Part shown: positions 1-11,446 of the stretch, one piece after another
How positions within the stretch are numbered: the first letter of the stretch is position 1
Layout: the number at the start of each line of letters is the position of its first letter
Assembly (NCBI GenBank): GCA_022559845.1
Contig: CM040118.1
Location: 232,175,224 to 232,239,223 of the forward strand
Reading direction: 5' to 3'
From: Amorphophallus konjac
Taxonomy: Eukaryota > Streptophyta > Magnoliopsida > Alismatales > Araceae
Length of the DNA: 64,000 nt
Program-made: the position numbers and the translations under genes
The notes under the pieces: generated by a model
Databases searched by the model: none
Seen by the model: the letters and a program-made list of their open reading frames with translations, nothing else
Told to the model about the DNA's origin: nothing

Positions 1-969
1 GTGTTCTCAAGGTATTGAAGACAAGCAATCCATTAGTTGCATAACAACAAGGAATTTTTTGTTGGAGATGATTTTCAAGAAGATTAATGAGTAAGTTGGT
101 AGTTCACTCCTTTGACATTAGAGAGACACCTTGATTAGAGGCCTGAATCTCCAGTTACTCAGAGTGAGTACCTCATTACTTCCCCCCCTTTTTTTTATTA
201 GGGAACAGAGATAGTAATTGTGGCTTTTGACATGAGGAAACACCTTGATTAGAGGCCAGAGTCCCCAGTTACTCACCAGCAAGCCACCATTGCTCTGTCA
301 TGTCTTTTCATTCATTTTAAGCATTTGACACCTCATGACATGGGAGACAAATTCATTTCATTGATGAAGCTCCCAGTTTCTCAGTGATCAAAACAGAACA
401 TTTTTGTTCAGTTAAGCCCTTGAGTTAAAGAGATAGAATGATTGAAAATAATACCAAAAGGACTATTTCTTGAATTGAGTCTTGAAGTCTAGATTTCAAG
501 TTGATTGGGTCAGATATCAAGGCATACAAGTTTTTGGCCTGAACCAGAATCAATGACAATGTAGGAAGATATACTTTATGCAATTAGTCCAAATCTCTGA
601 AGAAGTACTAAAGGAAAGATTCTAATCTGGAGATTAGAGTCACTGACTTATAGACTTAAGAGATAAGTGACACTCTACTGTCTGAGAGAACCACTCTAGA
701 TCAGTCATGCAAGACCAGCAAAGTTACACATTTGGACAGCCCTTTTGAATCTGTCAAAGAACTTCTCTTCTCACATCACAACTCATCTCCCCCTAAGACA
801 TAGCATTCCTTAATAAAACATTTCAGCATAATCTCAAAGCTTCCCCTTACTCAAAGTATTTCTGAAAGCTAACCAGTAAGCATTCTGAACTCCCCCTTAA
901 ACCAGCATGAAGGAAGGCTAATTTTCAGACAAACACAACTCCCCCTCACAACAAGAGCAGGCTTCATAA
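1..969 (-). other. Copia-I 3' untranslated region with repeats and polypurine-type tracts
   Basis: No open frame of note. In plus orientation there are three related blocks containing CCAGTTACTC or a close variant near 150, 270 and 370; the first two are preceded by CACCTTGATTAGAGGCC. CTCCCCC-type tracts lie near 790, 893 and 942; read in the element's sense these are polypurine tracts of the kind that prime plus-strand DNA. The same two signatures recur in the 3' region of TRG-1. Confidence 0.6.
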
Positions 970-2445
970 TTATGACAATTTGTATAAGCCTAATTCTCTT
1001 CTCAATGTGGTGAATTTTTCATTATCCAGAGGTTTTTTGAATATGTCAGCAATCTGATTATCTGTCCCTACATGAATCAGTTCAAAATTATTCTTAGACA
1101 CCTCATCTCTTATAAAATGATGTCTTATCTCTATGTGTTTGGTTCGTGAATGCAAAACAGGATTTTTAGCAAGATTGATGGCACTAGTATTATCACAATA
1201 AATTGGTGTGCACCCCAGGTCTACTTGGTAGTCCTGAAGCTGGTGTTTAATCCATATTACTTGCGTTCCATAACTCCCTGCAGCCACATATTCAGCTTCT
1301 GCAGTGGAGAGGGCCACAGAATGTTGTTTCTTGGAGCCCCAAGACACTAAACACCCACCCAAGAATTCACAATGGCCACTAGTGCTTTTCCTGTCTAGTT
1401 TACAGCCTGCATAATCAGCATCTGTGTATGCTACTAAGTTAAGTGTGTGAGATGCAGGAAACCATAAACCAAGAGAATGACTAGCTGACAAATATCTGAA
1501 GATTCTTTTAACTACAGCTAAGTGTAATTCAGTAGGTCTAGATTGATACTTTGCACACATTCCTACACTGAATTGTATATCTGGTCTAGAGGCTGTCAAG
1601 TAAAGAAGTGATCCAATCATACCTCTATAAAGTTTGGCATTTACTTCTTTACCTGTCTCATCTACATCCAATGAAGTATTGGTGCCCATGGGTGTAGTAA
1701 TGTGCTTTAAGTTTTCCATGCCAAACCTTTTGAACAGTTCCATTGTGTATTTGGTTTGGTTGATGAAGCACCCATCTTCTAGCTGCTGTACCTGCAATCC
1801 AAGAAAATATTTTAGTTCACCAACCAAGCTCATTTCAAATTCAGCAGACATCATGGTAGAAAATTCATCACATAGTTCATGCTTAGTTGATCCAAATACA
1901 ATGTCATCTACATATACCTGAACTATGATGAGATCTTTATTCATGCCATTGGTAAATAAAGTTTGATCAACTTTACCTCTTTTGTAGCCCTTGTTGATCA
2001 GAAATTTAGACAATCTTTCATACCAAGCTCTTGGAGCCTGCTTTAGACCATACAAGACTTTGTTTAACCTGAAAACTTGGTTAGGTTGAGGAGAATATTG
2101 AAATCCAGGAGGTTGTTCAACAAAAACTTCTTCTTTAATAACTCCATTTAAAAAGGCACTTTTAACATCTATTTGTTGGAGTTTTATATTCTTTGAGCAT
2201 GCAAAGGCAAGCAACAATCTTATAGCTTCCATCCTAGCAACAGGTGCATAGGATTCATCAAAGTCTACACCAAATTCCTGACAGTAGCCATTGGCTACTA
2301 ATCTGGCCTTATTCCTCGAGATGATTCCATCTTCATTCATCTTATTTTTGAACACCCACTTGGTTCCTATGATATTTATACCATCAGGTCTTGGGACAAG
2401 CTCCCAGACATTATTCCTTTCAAATTGACCTAATTCCTCACACAT
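970..2445 (-). pseudogene. Copia-I reverse transcriptase and RNase H
   Basis: C-terminal part of the copia polyprotein: reverse transcriptase (RVT_2 type) followed by RNase H, which copy element RNA into DNA in the virus-like particle. The frame opens just after a TAG stop at 2455-2457 that separates it from integrase in the same frame, so no natural start lies here. Visible landmarks are the copia N-terminal motif with NNVWELVPRP, the catalytic YVDD near 1900-1920, and RNase H motifs YTDADYAGC and STAEAEYVA. About 490 codons are open without a stop, so this module is well preserved. It ends with GLYKLS and a stop at 970. The upstream stop probably replaced a tryptophan or glutamine codon (inference), leaving it a broken gene. 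Confidence 0.9.
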
Positions 2446-2454
2446 AGCATTAAC

Positions 2455-4062
2455 CTAAGCTTGATCAGCTAAGGCCTCTTCTATTGTTTTGGGTTCAATT
2501 TGTGAGACTAATGCAATTAAGTCATAATTATTCACATTTCTAAAATGAGACCTAGTCCGAAGAAGATCTTCAGGATTGCCTATGACTTTATCTAAAGGAT
2601 GGTCTTTAAGAAATCTAATATTTGTTGAAGACTCACCTGTTTCTCTTGTACCTTCCTGATTTGGGGAATTTGTTTCTCCACTCTGCTGAGTCTTCACTTC
2701 TTCTTGTTGATCTTCTAGAAAATCTCCACCTTGATTGGAATCCCTGTCAAGATTTTTAACATTAGAAACATCTTTCTTTTCACTAAAAAAGATGTGTGGA
2801 GACTCTTCCACTTTCTGATCTGATATGTTAAATACCCTATATGCCCTTGACACTTCAGAGTAACCCAAGAACATTCCAAGTGAACTCTTGGCTTCAAACT
2901 TGTCTAAATCTTTCTTATCATTGTTATGAATAAAATATTTTGCTCCAAAAATTCTGAAATGAAACAAATTTGGTTTCTTACCTTTTAGAAGCTCATAGGG
3001 TGTTTTCTTGTGTATGGGTCTTACCATGGCCCTGTTGATTATGTAGGTTGCTGTATTGGCCGCTTCTGCCCAAAACCTTCTAGGTAATTTACTTTCAATC
3101 AACATGGTTCGGGCCATCTCCACCACTGTTCTATTTCTTCTCTCCACAATCCCATTTTGTTCAGGTGTCCTGGGAGAAGAAAACCTGTGAGTTAGTCCTT
3201 CTTTGTCACAAAGATTAGCAAACATGGAATTTTTAAACTCACCTCCATGGTTAGATTGAATAGAACTAACCTTGTACTTCCCTTCTTGTTTGACCTTATT
3301 GAAAAATAGATTAAACTTTTGAAATGCATCACTCTTATTTGCTAAGAAAAATATCCATGAATATCTAGAGAAGTCATCTATGATGACATAGCCAAACCTG
3401 TTTCCATTAAGACTCTGAGTTCTAGTTGGACCGAAAAGGTCCATATGAAGAAGTTCCATTGGTTTAGAAGATAATGGCTCAGATCTTAATTTAAAAGAAT
3501 TTCTGGTCTGTTTGCCTAGAGCACAGGCATCACATGCTTTTGATATTGAGTTGAATTTAATTCTAGGCATTCCTCTAACTAAATCATGCTTGACCAATTT
3601 ATTTAAGGTTGAAAAGCTAGCATGACCTAGACGTCTATGCCATTCAAAGGCATCATTTTCAGAATTGGCAGATAAGCAAATAGTAGATTCAAATTTCTCA
3701 TCTAAGTCTACAATGTAGACATTATTAATCCTGTTGGCTACAAATTTAACCATGTCAGAATTTGTTTCAAGAATTTTGCATGAACTATCATCAAATACAA
3801 CCTTGTGACCCCTGTCACATAATTGACTAATACTAATCAGGTTGTGTTGAAGCCCTTCCACAAGTAAGACTTTTTCAATGGAGTTTGTGGAAGACTTACC
3901 TACTGTTCCAACTCCAATTATTTTACCTTTGTTCTTTCCTCCAAACTTGACCAGACCCCCTGGCTTCATCTCTATCTTGCTAAACTTGGATCGGTCTCCT
4001 GTCATATGCCTGGAGCAGCCACTGTCGAGGTACCACTTGTTGTCTTCAGCTGCCAGGCCGAC
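2455..4062 (-). pseudogene. Copia-I protease remnant and integrase
   Basis: Same frame as the downstream reverse transcriptase. It starts with the protease active-site segment WYLDSGCSRHMTGD just below 4062; the open frame proper begins at 4005. Next come the GAG-pre-integrase zinc region (WHRRLGHASF, CDACALGKQ) near 3500-3650 and the integrase core with LHMDLFGP, DDFSRYSWIFF and EQNGIVERRNRTV near 3130-3450, which carry the D, D and E catalytic positions. An in-frame TAG upstream of the protease motif, near 4060, and a one-base frame difference from gag near 4090 disconnect it from gag. The TAG at 2455 disconnects it from reverse transcriptase. Domain identity is firm; activity is unlikely. 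Confidence 0.88.
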
Positions 4063-4075
4063 CTACACAGATACA

Positions 4076-5580
4076 TCAAGCAGAGTGATTTGGAACCCAA
4101 GATGAGTTGGGTCCAATGACATTGTTCAAATCTCTGATCAAGTGTTTAGGTATCCAGATTTGTTTCAGCATGGTTTTCTCTGGCACCTTCCTTTCTGGTT
4201 TATTAAAGTTGAATCCAGCTGAACTGGAGAAGTGAGTTCTATTCCATTCATTAGTCTTCCTATTCCTAGGAAATTTCCTGTAGGCTTGTTGATTAGCATA
4301 TCTTTGACCATGAAAGTTATTTCTCCAGTAGGTCCTGTTTGGACCCATCTGATTGTTGTAATTTCAGCTCTTATTCTGATTTACTTTCTTGGTCCATCTA
4401 CCATTTGTGTTCTGGTAAGTGGGCTTAGTGTTATTCTTCATAAAATTCATTCCCATCTTAAATGGTTGTCCAGTACTATTTTTTGTGTTTTCTTTAGGAC
4501 TTTGAATTTCCTTAGAGCTGTTTGAGGTGGATGGTGTGTCCATCTTTTCTTTTCCCTTCTCTGGGCAGAAGGTGATGGTCTTGAATTGCAAGGGTCTCTT
4601 GTTGGTTGGGTCATAGCCTAGACCTTCCTTATTGAAATTGACCCTAGTCCCTAGTATAGCATCTAAGCTAGTCTTTCCTTGGACAAACTTTTCTAAGACT
4701 TTCTGTTTGTCTTCCAGCTCCTTTTGAAGGAACTCAGAGTTCTTTAGGAGTTCAACATTTACTTTCTTCACCGCTTCATATTTCTCTGAATTCACTCTAA
4801 TTTCATTCATGCTTTCTTCAATTTTAGTTTTGAATTCATTGAGCTATTTTTGACTTTCTTGAGTTTCTTCCTTGAGCTTATCATTTTCTTTCCTTAGTGA
4901 GGTCATTTCTTCTAGTTGTTCTTTTAGCTTCTCATTTTTCTCACAGATCAGAGTTTGTTCTTCAACATTTGTGTTAAATTTTCTTTTCAGAACTCTGTGC
5001 TCTTTGCTAAGGGAATTAAATTTATCTAGCAAGTCACCATAAGCATCCTCCCAGTCATCAATTGAGAAATTTTTAAAAACGTTTATTACCTCCTCTTCAC
5101 TGTTTGCCATAAGGCAAATTCCATCTTCATATTCTTCTGAGGAGGCTTCTTCTGGGTCTTCTTCTTCCTCGCTCCATGTGCAGACCATCGCCTGTGGCTT
5201 CTTCTTCTTCTGCACCTTTATGTTTGTCTTCTGAAGACAGGGACCCTTCTTCTGGAGGTCTGAGCATTCGCCTTTCATATGTCCCTGTTTGTTACAATTA
5301 AAACAAGTTAGTCTCTTAGGATTTTTATCCCTGTAACTAGTAAATTCAGCATTCTTGTTGAAAGGGTGTGGCTTCTTCTTCCTAAAGGTCTTTCCATTTT
5401 TCTTCAGAAATTTTCTGAACTGTCTAGTGAGCATTGCCTGCTCCTCCTGGTCGAGATTTGACAAACCTTCAAGCTCGGACTCAGACTCGGGGCTACTGCT
5501 ACTGCTCCCACTGTTACTACCCTTGTTGCGGGATGCCCTTAGAGCCACATTCTTACCCTTCCTCTCACTTCCTTCTCCAC
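4076..5580 (-). pseudogene. Copia-I gag, C-terminal half (nucleocapsid and coiled coil)
   Basis: Gag packages genomic RNA in cytoplasmic particles. Reading down from 5580, the frame has a Ser/Glu-rich stretch, a basic stretch, one zinc knuckle CFNCNKQGHMKGEC near 5270-5310, an acidic stretch, and a long Glu/Lys-rich coiled coil near 4750-5050. The motif LGTRVNFNKEGLGYDP near 4620-4660 is shared with TRG-2 gag. In-frame stops lie at about 4844 (TAG) and 4364 (TGA). The N-terminal part lies on the far side of Tat-1 at 24228-24879. An open frame that appears to extend to 5731 with a hydrophobic N-terminus is Tat-1 LTR sequence, not gag. Confidence 0.85.
5576..5580. repeat. Target site duplication of Tat-1, left copy (TCCAC)
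   Basis: TCCAC immediately precedes the LTR start at 5581 and is repeated exactly after the other LTR at 24223-24227. Five bases is the usual duplication size for Ty3/gypsy integrase. Confidence 0.93.
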
Positions 5581-6294
5581 TGTAGATCGTGATAAATCCA
5601 CACATGAAGAAGAGTTTAAATACGAGAAAGCATAATAAAAATAAGGGGAGATGATATAATAATAAAGAAAAGAAGCACGTGGTGCTACTAAGGAGGGTGA
5701 TCGCCAGAGGGGTTACCTCAAGAAGAAACAAAGAAGATCGCGAATACCTGGTGGAAAAGAAAACGCGGGCTGGATTGTGAATTCCTCCTCCTCCTTCAAT
5801 CGGCCGGCCGATGAAGGGGGTTTTTCTTTATTGATTACCTTGCAAAAGAGACAAAACAAACAAGCAAAAGAAGTGGATCAGCCAAGTGAATGTAGTATCA
5901 ATCCCAGTAGATGATGTGATGATGAAATAAGAACAAAACATGCGCACCTTTCTTTTGTTTTTTTTAAAACCCCTAAAGAATTAGGGAAAGAGGAGATATG
6001 ATGAAGCTAACGTAAAAAGGGAAAAGAAACACAGTGGACGTGATGATGATCGATGAACACAAAACAACACAAACAAAATAAACAAAGACCCCTGCTGTCC
6101 CTGACGACAGTAAAGGGGGAGCCAAAGTCGATGCTATTGACAGGAAGAAGCGGAAGCAGAGCTCTTCTAAAAGATCGCACGGGAAGAAGATGAAGAGCCT
6201 CTGTAAACCATGTAACCTCCGACCTCAGCAAACTCTAATCTCATCTGATCTCCTTTTTTCCTCCCGTAACCTCGCGTGAGATCGATCAAGACAT

Positions 6295-6306
6295 CCCTAT
6301 ATAGGG
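6295..6306. promoter_or_regulatory. Palindromic TATA box in Tat-1 3' LTR
   Basis: CCCTATATAGGG is a perfect 12-bp palindrome 714 bases into the LTR, and the equivalent in the 5' LTR is at 23603-23614. A TATA-like core in this mid-LTR position is where a U3 promoter would be expected. Use as a promoter is inferred. Confidence 0.5.
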
Positions 6307-6439
6307 TTCTAGATCCAAGATAACCTCAGATTCGGAAGGATAAGAACGGGCAATGATCAAAAGCAGGCAGGACTCTAGTTCCAATTCGAGCAAGGAGACC
6401 ATTGAAGGCAGGGAACTACTCAGGAAAGACGAGTTTAAG

Positions 6440-6780
6440 TAGGACACCGAAAGATAAAACACGACCTTTAGAAGGGCATCAAATCACAAATTGACGACCT
6501 ACATCAAGACGTCACTCAAAAACACGACCATGATCAAGGGCGTCACTTCTTGGATTAAATTTGGCAATAAAACTTACTTTATTATGAGAAAACGCCTAAG
6601 ATGAAGGCGTTACTTGAAAACACGCCCTGAGGAAGGACGTTAATCAATAATTTGAATTTTATTTGAAACCGGATAATACCAGGAATTGACGCCCTGACAT
6701 CTGGTCGTCTTTTCTTTTGAATACGCCCTAGATAAGGTCGCTTTTTTTAAAACACGCCCCTCTTCAGGTCACGAATCACA
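6440..6780. repeat. Mini-hairpin array in Tat-1 3' LTR
   Basis: Successive units of about 26 bp have an ACGCC- or ACGACC-type left arm, 7 to 11 unconstrained bases and a GGCGT- or GGTCGT-type right arm. An example with perfect arms is 6592-6596 with 6606-6610. About eight units are visible, many flanked by AA on the left and TTA on the right. Confidence 0.7.
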
Positions 6781-6914
6781 AAAATGCAAGAATAAATCAA
6801 GAACACATAAAAATAGAAAAACTTCATATTATGAATGTATTGAAGTTCACTTTGGGGCGTCAACATAGTGACATGAGATTTGATCAACATAGCGTCAATT
6901 TTGGCGTGTCTACA

Positions 6915-6927
6915 GCTGCCCCGCCTT
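6915..6927 (-). other. Tat-1 polypurine tract
   Basis: Directly outside the 3' LTR, the element-sense strand reads AAGGCGGGGCAGC just before the LTR begins TGTAGA. Position and purine content fit the plus-strand primer. Confidence 0.7.
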
Positions 6928-8256
6928 GGCGTCTGCTTTGCAAGGGAGTGAGACGAAATGGAGTGAAAGTGCAACAAACGGAATGAAGTGGAATGAACTG
7001 ATAAGTAGATGCCAAGGTGTGATGTGACACGCCTCAGACACTAAGCATTGGAAATCTTTCCAAGATTCAAAGTGAAACAACTCCGAGTGATTCCACGGAA
7101 GCATCGATTTGCTGGATAAAGGAGATTAAACTAAACAAGTAAAAATGTGCGCATGGCACGATAAGGAGACACCATTGGAGAGCGGTTACCAGCCAACGTG
7201 GACGTGCTACAACCAAGGTGTATTTGTAGAAAAATAAAGGGAATTGAGATGGAGACCCAGCAAATGGACATTTTCAAGTAATCAGCCTAAGCGGCTTCAA
7301 AGAGAATAAAGTACTCAATTTGGAATGGAATATCTCATGTCAACTCAATCAAGAGCGAGTGACCTTCATTACTGCCATAATATGAAGATTTTCAGCATGA
7401 AGCTCAAAGTCCTACATGATGCATGCTGGGCTAAAAGGAAAATTAAAACAAACTAAAAATAGAAAATAATTAAGGATAATATTGTTAAGCCATCTAGATT
7501 TGGTCAAGAATCCAGATCTCTGAGCTGACACTAAACCGAAGCCCGTTTGTCCGCGCATCAACTCAGAAAGTGGAACCATCGTCCCAGACCTTCAACGACT
7601 CAACGGCCTATCCGTGTGATCAAGACTCTCCTGGAACTATCACTGTTTTTGATGAAGGGGAACTCAAATTCCAGGTTCATCAGAACCACAAGGTCCTTGA
7701 TATGCTATAATAGCGTAGAATACCATATAGTAATAATGCTTTACAAGAACAGCATGATGTTACCTCCGCATTAATCCGAGTATCTCGAAACCTGCAATCT
7801 TCTGCACTTGAAAAGTTCATTAGCCTTCAATATCAATATGAATAATCTTCAATTCAAAGTATGACATGATCATAAGTGCTAAATAAAATAGAATTCCAAC
7901 GAAATAATAGCACTTAAGTTCATCAGAGCATGTAGGGGAAGGAAATTCATAAATTCACAAATTCACGCCTGCACCGAACGGCGTCAAAACATGAAAGGCG
8001 CCTTATCGTGAGGGCGTCAAAAGGATAAACACGCCCTTCACTAAGGCGTTAAATGCACCAAGAGTTCAAGAAGAAAACGACCCTGGAAAGGGCGTTAAAC
8101 AAAACACGACCTCGGTCAGGTCGTCAATTCAACAATTGACGCCCCAACAGAAGGCGTTAATTAAGCACAAACTTCCGTTTCTGATTCACAAACTAAACCC
8201 AGTCCTAATAGCCATCAACTTTCTAACTCCGAACAGCCTTAAGACTCCCCTGACTC
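6928..8256. other. Tat-1 spacer between polypurine tract and first antisense gene
   Basis: About 1.3 kb without a supported gene. The first kilobase is AT-rich and featureless to my eye. From about 7965 to 8165 it holds four or five ACGCC/GGCGT mini-hairpin units, one with perfect six-base arms (ACGACC at 8106-8111, GGTCGT at 8119-8124). The segment ends at the TATA box of the plus-strand PMD gene. Confidence 0.6.
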
Positions 8257-8264
8257 CTATAAAG
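8257..8264 (+). promoter_or_regulatory. TATA box of the antisense PMD gene in Tat-1
   Basis: CTATAAAG on the plus strand lies about 105 bases before the ATG at 8366. A transcription start about 30 bases downstream would give a short pyrimidine-rich leader containing no earlier ATG. This is a strong positional fit, but promoter use is inferred. Confidence 0.6.
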
Positions 8265-8365
8265 GGAAGGCAATTCCTCAAATCAATCAAAGCAACCCTC
8301 AGAGCTCTGTTCTTCTGCTACTTCTTCTGTCTGTTCGTGTTCTTCTGCAAGCACCGCAACCGTCG

Positions 8366-9800
8366 ATGCTCAAACCGAAGATGGAGAGGGCGATTAAGAG
8401 GTCCAAGTCCTCAACTCCCAGGCTAACCGAGATCAACGGGCACATCAGCAACCGCATTGCATTAAATCAGGTAAAGATAAAATCCTTCTGTTCCTTTCCA
8501 CTTTTGCCTTAAACGTTCTTCTCTTCTGTATGCTCATCTATCCTTCTTTCTCTGCATTGTTCTTCCTTTCTTCCTTCCACAGGACTTCCCGCATGTCCCA
8601 GGAGCAAGGAGATTTACAAAAATTAAGTGGCTGCCTCTCATACTCTCCAAATTTTCTTCAGATATGAGGGTGTACTTAACAAGATGGCACCTTCTGGGTC
8701 TAGTTACCCATGCCAAACATTACGATCAAATTCATCTTGACTGGGCAGCTATAGGGGCTCTTGTAGAGATATGGCATCCTTCCACTCATACCTTTCTCTT
8801 CTCTACCTTTGAAGCCACCATCCTATTAGAAGAATTGGAGATAATCTTAGGCTTGAAAAGAATGAAGCAAGGGGATGAGGAAAAGGTGGCCATCATGCCA
8901 AAACCAATTTCCTCTCATGAGCTATTAACAAGCTTGATATCTAGCCCCAACCTAGTGAATCAAATCAAAGCTACTAAAGGAATCAATCTTCTAAAGCTCG
9001 CCTCATGGGTGTACAAGAGAGCAGATGAAGCCAAAGAAGATGAAGAGATAGAGCGGGTAGCAAAGGCCTTCGTGGTGTGCTTGGCAGAAGCAATCTTATT
9101 CCCATCCACGGAGGACTTTCTAGAAGAGGCCCAGTTAAGCGCTATAGTGAGCTTATGGGAAGGAGATAGAGTGGGACTGGTGATTCTAGCCTATCTCTAT
9201 AGCGGGCTTACCTCGGCGGCGATGGGAAGGCCCATCTACGGATGCATGCTAGCACTCTCTAGTTGGGTAGACCTCCACTTCAAATTTGATCCATGTGACG
9301 AAGCCCAACAATCCTCAAGAATCTTCTCAAAAAGCCCACTCTCTTATATGACCGGTTCACTTGGGATAAGCAATAGAGTGACGAACCGGATTCCTCAAAT
9401 CAAGAAGAGTGCGGAATGGAGAGAGCACCTCAAAGTAATGCCAAAGAATCTCTTCACTTGCGCCCCGGGAATACTCAAGACTCAAGAGCTCCGTGCAAGA
9501 TTCTCTCCCGGGATGGACCTTCGACTCATAGGCGCTTCAGAATTCGTCTTGTACAATTCATACCGATGCCTTCCTCAACTCGGGCTTCCACGGCGAGTAT
9601 TCGAGGACCCATCACACCTCCCTCCCATCGAGACACGGGACCTTGGCAGCAATGAAGATGGTGAAGAATGCACAACAATCCAAGCTCTGTGGAAAATCAA
9701 TAAAGCTCATCAACCTGTGGAAAATTTGGAAGAAGACAGAGAACAGTGGAAGTCTTATGTAATAGCCCTGAGAAAACTGAGGCCCAAAATGGCTCATTGA
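8366..9800 (+). CDS. Antisense plant mobile domain (PMD) gene in Tat-1, two exons
   Basis: Exon 1 is 8366-8470, the intron 8471-8582 (GT...AG, 112 bp, pyrimidine-rich before the acceptor) and exon 2 8583-9800, joined in phase 0 to give 440 residues without a stop. I chose this ATG because it is the first after the TATA box. The region around residues 65-125 has the PMD look: a conserved LDWAAIGALVEIWHP block, then HTFLF, then a segment ending LEEILGL-like. PMD (Pfam PF10536) occurs in host nuclear proteins such as MAIN and MAIL1 and in plant transposons; its biochemical role is unclear. The C-terminal 100 residues are of unknown type. AATAAA follows at 9823-9828. It lies antisense to Tat-1 and in an element with decayed pol, yet is itself open. 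Confidence 0.75.
8471..8582 (+). other. Intron of the antisense PMD gene
   Basis: Donor GTAAAG at 8471, T/C-rich tract, acceptor CCACAG ending at 8582. Removing it joins exon 1 to the long exon in the same frame. On the retrotransposon's own RNA the signals are on the wrong strand, so it would survive reverse transcription. Confidence 0.75.
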
Positions 9801-9822
9801 AGCATTGTAATCTTTTTCTTCC

Positions 9823-9828
9823 AATAAA
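9823..9828 (+). terminator. Polyadenylation signal of the antisense PMD gene
   Basis: AATAAA lies 23 bases past the TGA stop at 9798-9800. A T-rich stretch precedes it. This is a normal plant near-upstream element by position; use is inferred. Confidence 0.5.
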
Positions 9829-9829
9829 T

Positions 9830-10450
9830 CAATGATATTTCCTTTATTGAGCCATCTTACTATTTTCTGAACAACTCTTCCAACGTTCTGTGATTCCGTT
9901 GCAAATAACGCCTCAGGCAATGTCGTTAATTCTATAAACGACGCCCCAGCACAGGTCGTCTTCCATGATTGATCGCTCATAACTGACGCCTTCACCAATG
10001 GGCGTTAACTGAAAAACGTCCTAGGACAAGGCGTTAATTCGATTCATATTCCAAAATATATTCGTTGAAATTCCAAAAGTAACGCCTTCAGCAAAGCCAC
10101 GTTTCATATAAATAACGCCTCAATCGTAGTCGTTACTCAAAAACAGTAATGATTATTCCCATCAAATCAATCAATCGTCATTAAATGCGTCTGACGACGG
10201 TTATCATTCCCCATGCAAACAAAAATAACGCCTTAAGAAATGTCGTCAATTATCAAGAAACGTCCTTGTTGTCAGTCGTTGATTCCACAAGACTCGGCCT
10301 TCCTTAAGTCGTTAATTCTTTTTGACCGTTCGACTTAACTTTCCCTCCTTCCTTCTTCTTCCTCCGTCCACTTCCCCTCTTTCATTTTTCTTCTGCATTT
10401 ATTTTGAATTTGTTATGATGATGATGAAATGATGACATGCATGTTTATGA
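9830..10450. repeat. Mini-hairpin array between the two antisense genes of Tat-1
   Basis: No gene supported. From about 9905 to 10315 there are roughly nine imperfect hairpin units with ACGCC or ACGTCC left arms and GGCGT or GTCGT right arms, flanked by AAT or TTAAT. From 10320 to 10450 the sequence is pyrimidine-rich and then T/A-rich, ending in a splice acceptor (ATGCAG, 10451-10456). Confidence 0.65.
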
Positions 10451-10822
10451 ATGCAGGTGCAGTGGAGACCCTACGAGGGGATGACAGACGAGGGCCAGCC
10501 GTGGGTCGTAGAGGGCCGTCCTCGCTTTGAGCATGAGCTGTGGGTTCACTGCTTGAGCGAGATCGAGCCGTTACGGCTTAGGTTGGTGATGAGGGCGTTG
10601 GGCCTCCACCAGGAGTGGGTAGAGGTCGGCGAGCCACGCGGCATCGGGAAGAAGACACGCGGTCGTATGAAGGCGACCGACTGGAGAGTGCGTTTCGAGG
10701 AGCAGTACGCCGACTGGCAGCGAGGCGGGACCAGAGTCACTTCCCGGGCGACTGATAGCTCCGAGTACCTCCGGCGCTACTGGGAGGTATATGCCGGACG
10801 ACCTCAGATGAGGGTCCTAGGG

Positions 10823-10902
10823 GTATGTATGAATGCAATTATTTCTAAATTAAATACAAATACTTATGTTTCTATCATGTGACTAACATGCAATGGATGC
10901 AG
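10823..10902 (+). other. Intron 1 of the antisense coiled-coil gene
   Basis: GTATGT donor and GGATGCAG acceptor, 80 bp, AT-rich, phase 0. Confidence 0.75.
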
Positions 10903-10995
10903 GATGTGCGGGACATAGCGGCGATAGATGCCCAGGCCCACCTACACAGCCTGAAGGACTAGCTGGCCGCCACACGGGCTGACCTAGAGACCCTG

Positions 10996-11087
10996 GTAAG
11001 TGTTTAAATTATTTCTAAATGCAAATGTATATATTTTTTTTTGTTGAATTATTGATGATTAGCCACTGACGATCTCAATGAATGCAG
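10996..11087 (+). other. Intron 2 of the antisense coiled-coil gene
   Basis: GTAAGT donor and GAATGCAG acceptor, 92 bp, with a long T-run, phase 0. Confidence 0.75.
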
Positions 11088-11231
11088 CGTGCCCAGCAGG
11101 GGGTAGTGAGGAGAGACCCAGGGGAGGCCTCCAGCTCAAGAGGGCCCAGTGCAGAGGCGACTGCACTGGCAGAGCAGTTAGCTGGAGCGATCGCACGAGC
11201 TGAGGCAGCAGAGCGTGATCTCGCTTCACGG

Positions 11232-11302
11232 GTAAGTTCCAAAACACAAATCCATTCAAATATTGATTATATAATTATGCACTAATGAAATTCATTTTAC
11301 AG
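11232..11302 (+). other. Intron 3 of the antisense coiled-coil gene
   Basis: GTAAGT donor and ATTTTACAG acceptor, 71 bp, AT-rich, phase 0. Confidence 0.75.
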
Positions 11303-11365
11303 ATTGAGGAGCTTCGAGCCGCTCTTACCTGCGTTGATGAGGGCTTCCGTGCGACGAGCACACAG

Positions 11366-11446
11366 GTGAGTGGCTTAAATCATGTATTGCTTGAATTGAA
11401 TCATTGCATTAATTATGGAATTGACGATTTGTTTACCTGTTTGCAG
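11366..11446 (+). other. Intron 4 of the antisense coiled-coil gene
   Basis: GTGAGT donor and TGTTTGCAG acceptor, 81 bp, AT-rich, phase 0. Confidence 0.75.

Larger units (their letters stand above)
5581..6914 (-). repeat. Tat-1 3' LTR
   Basis: Starts TGTAGATCGTG and ends GTGTCTACA; same length as the 5' LTR at 22889-24222. It contains a palindromic TATA segment at 6295-6306 and an array of ACGCC/GGCGT mini-hairpins from about 6440 to 6780. Both are at the same offsets in the partner LTR. Confidence 0.93.

Noticed and set aside
1..969. Envelope-like gene downstream of Copia-I pol, as reported in some SIRE elements
   Set aside because: No long frame, signal peptide or membrane segment in the visible part.
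5581..5731. Hydrophobic, signal-peptide-like N-terminus fused to Copia-I gag
   Set aside because: The same residues are encoded at 22889-23039. They are Tat-1 LTR sequence read through into gag, not a real protein start.
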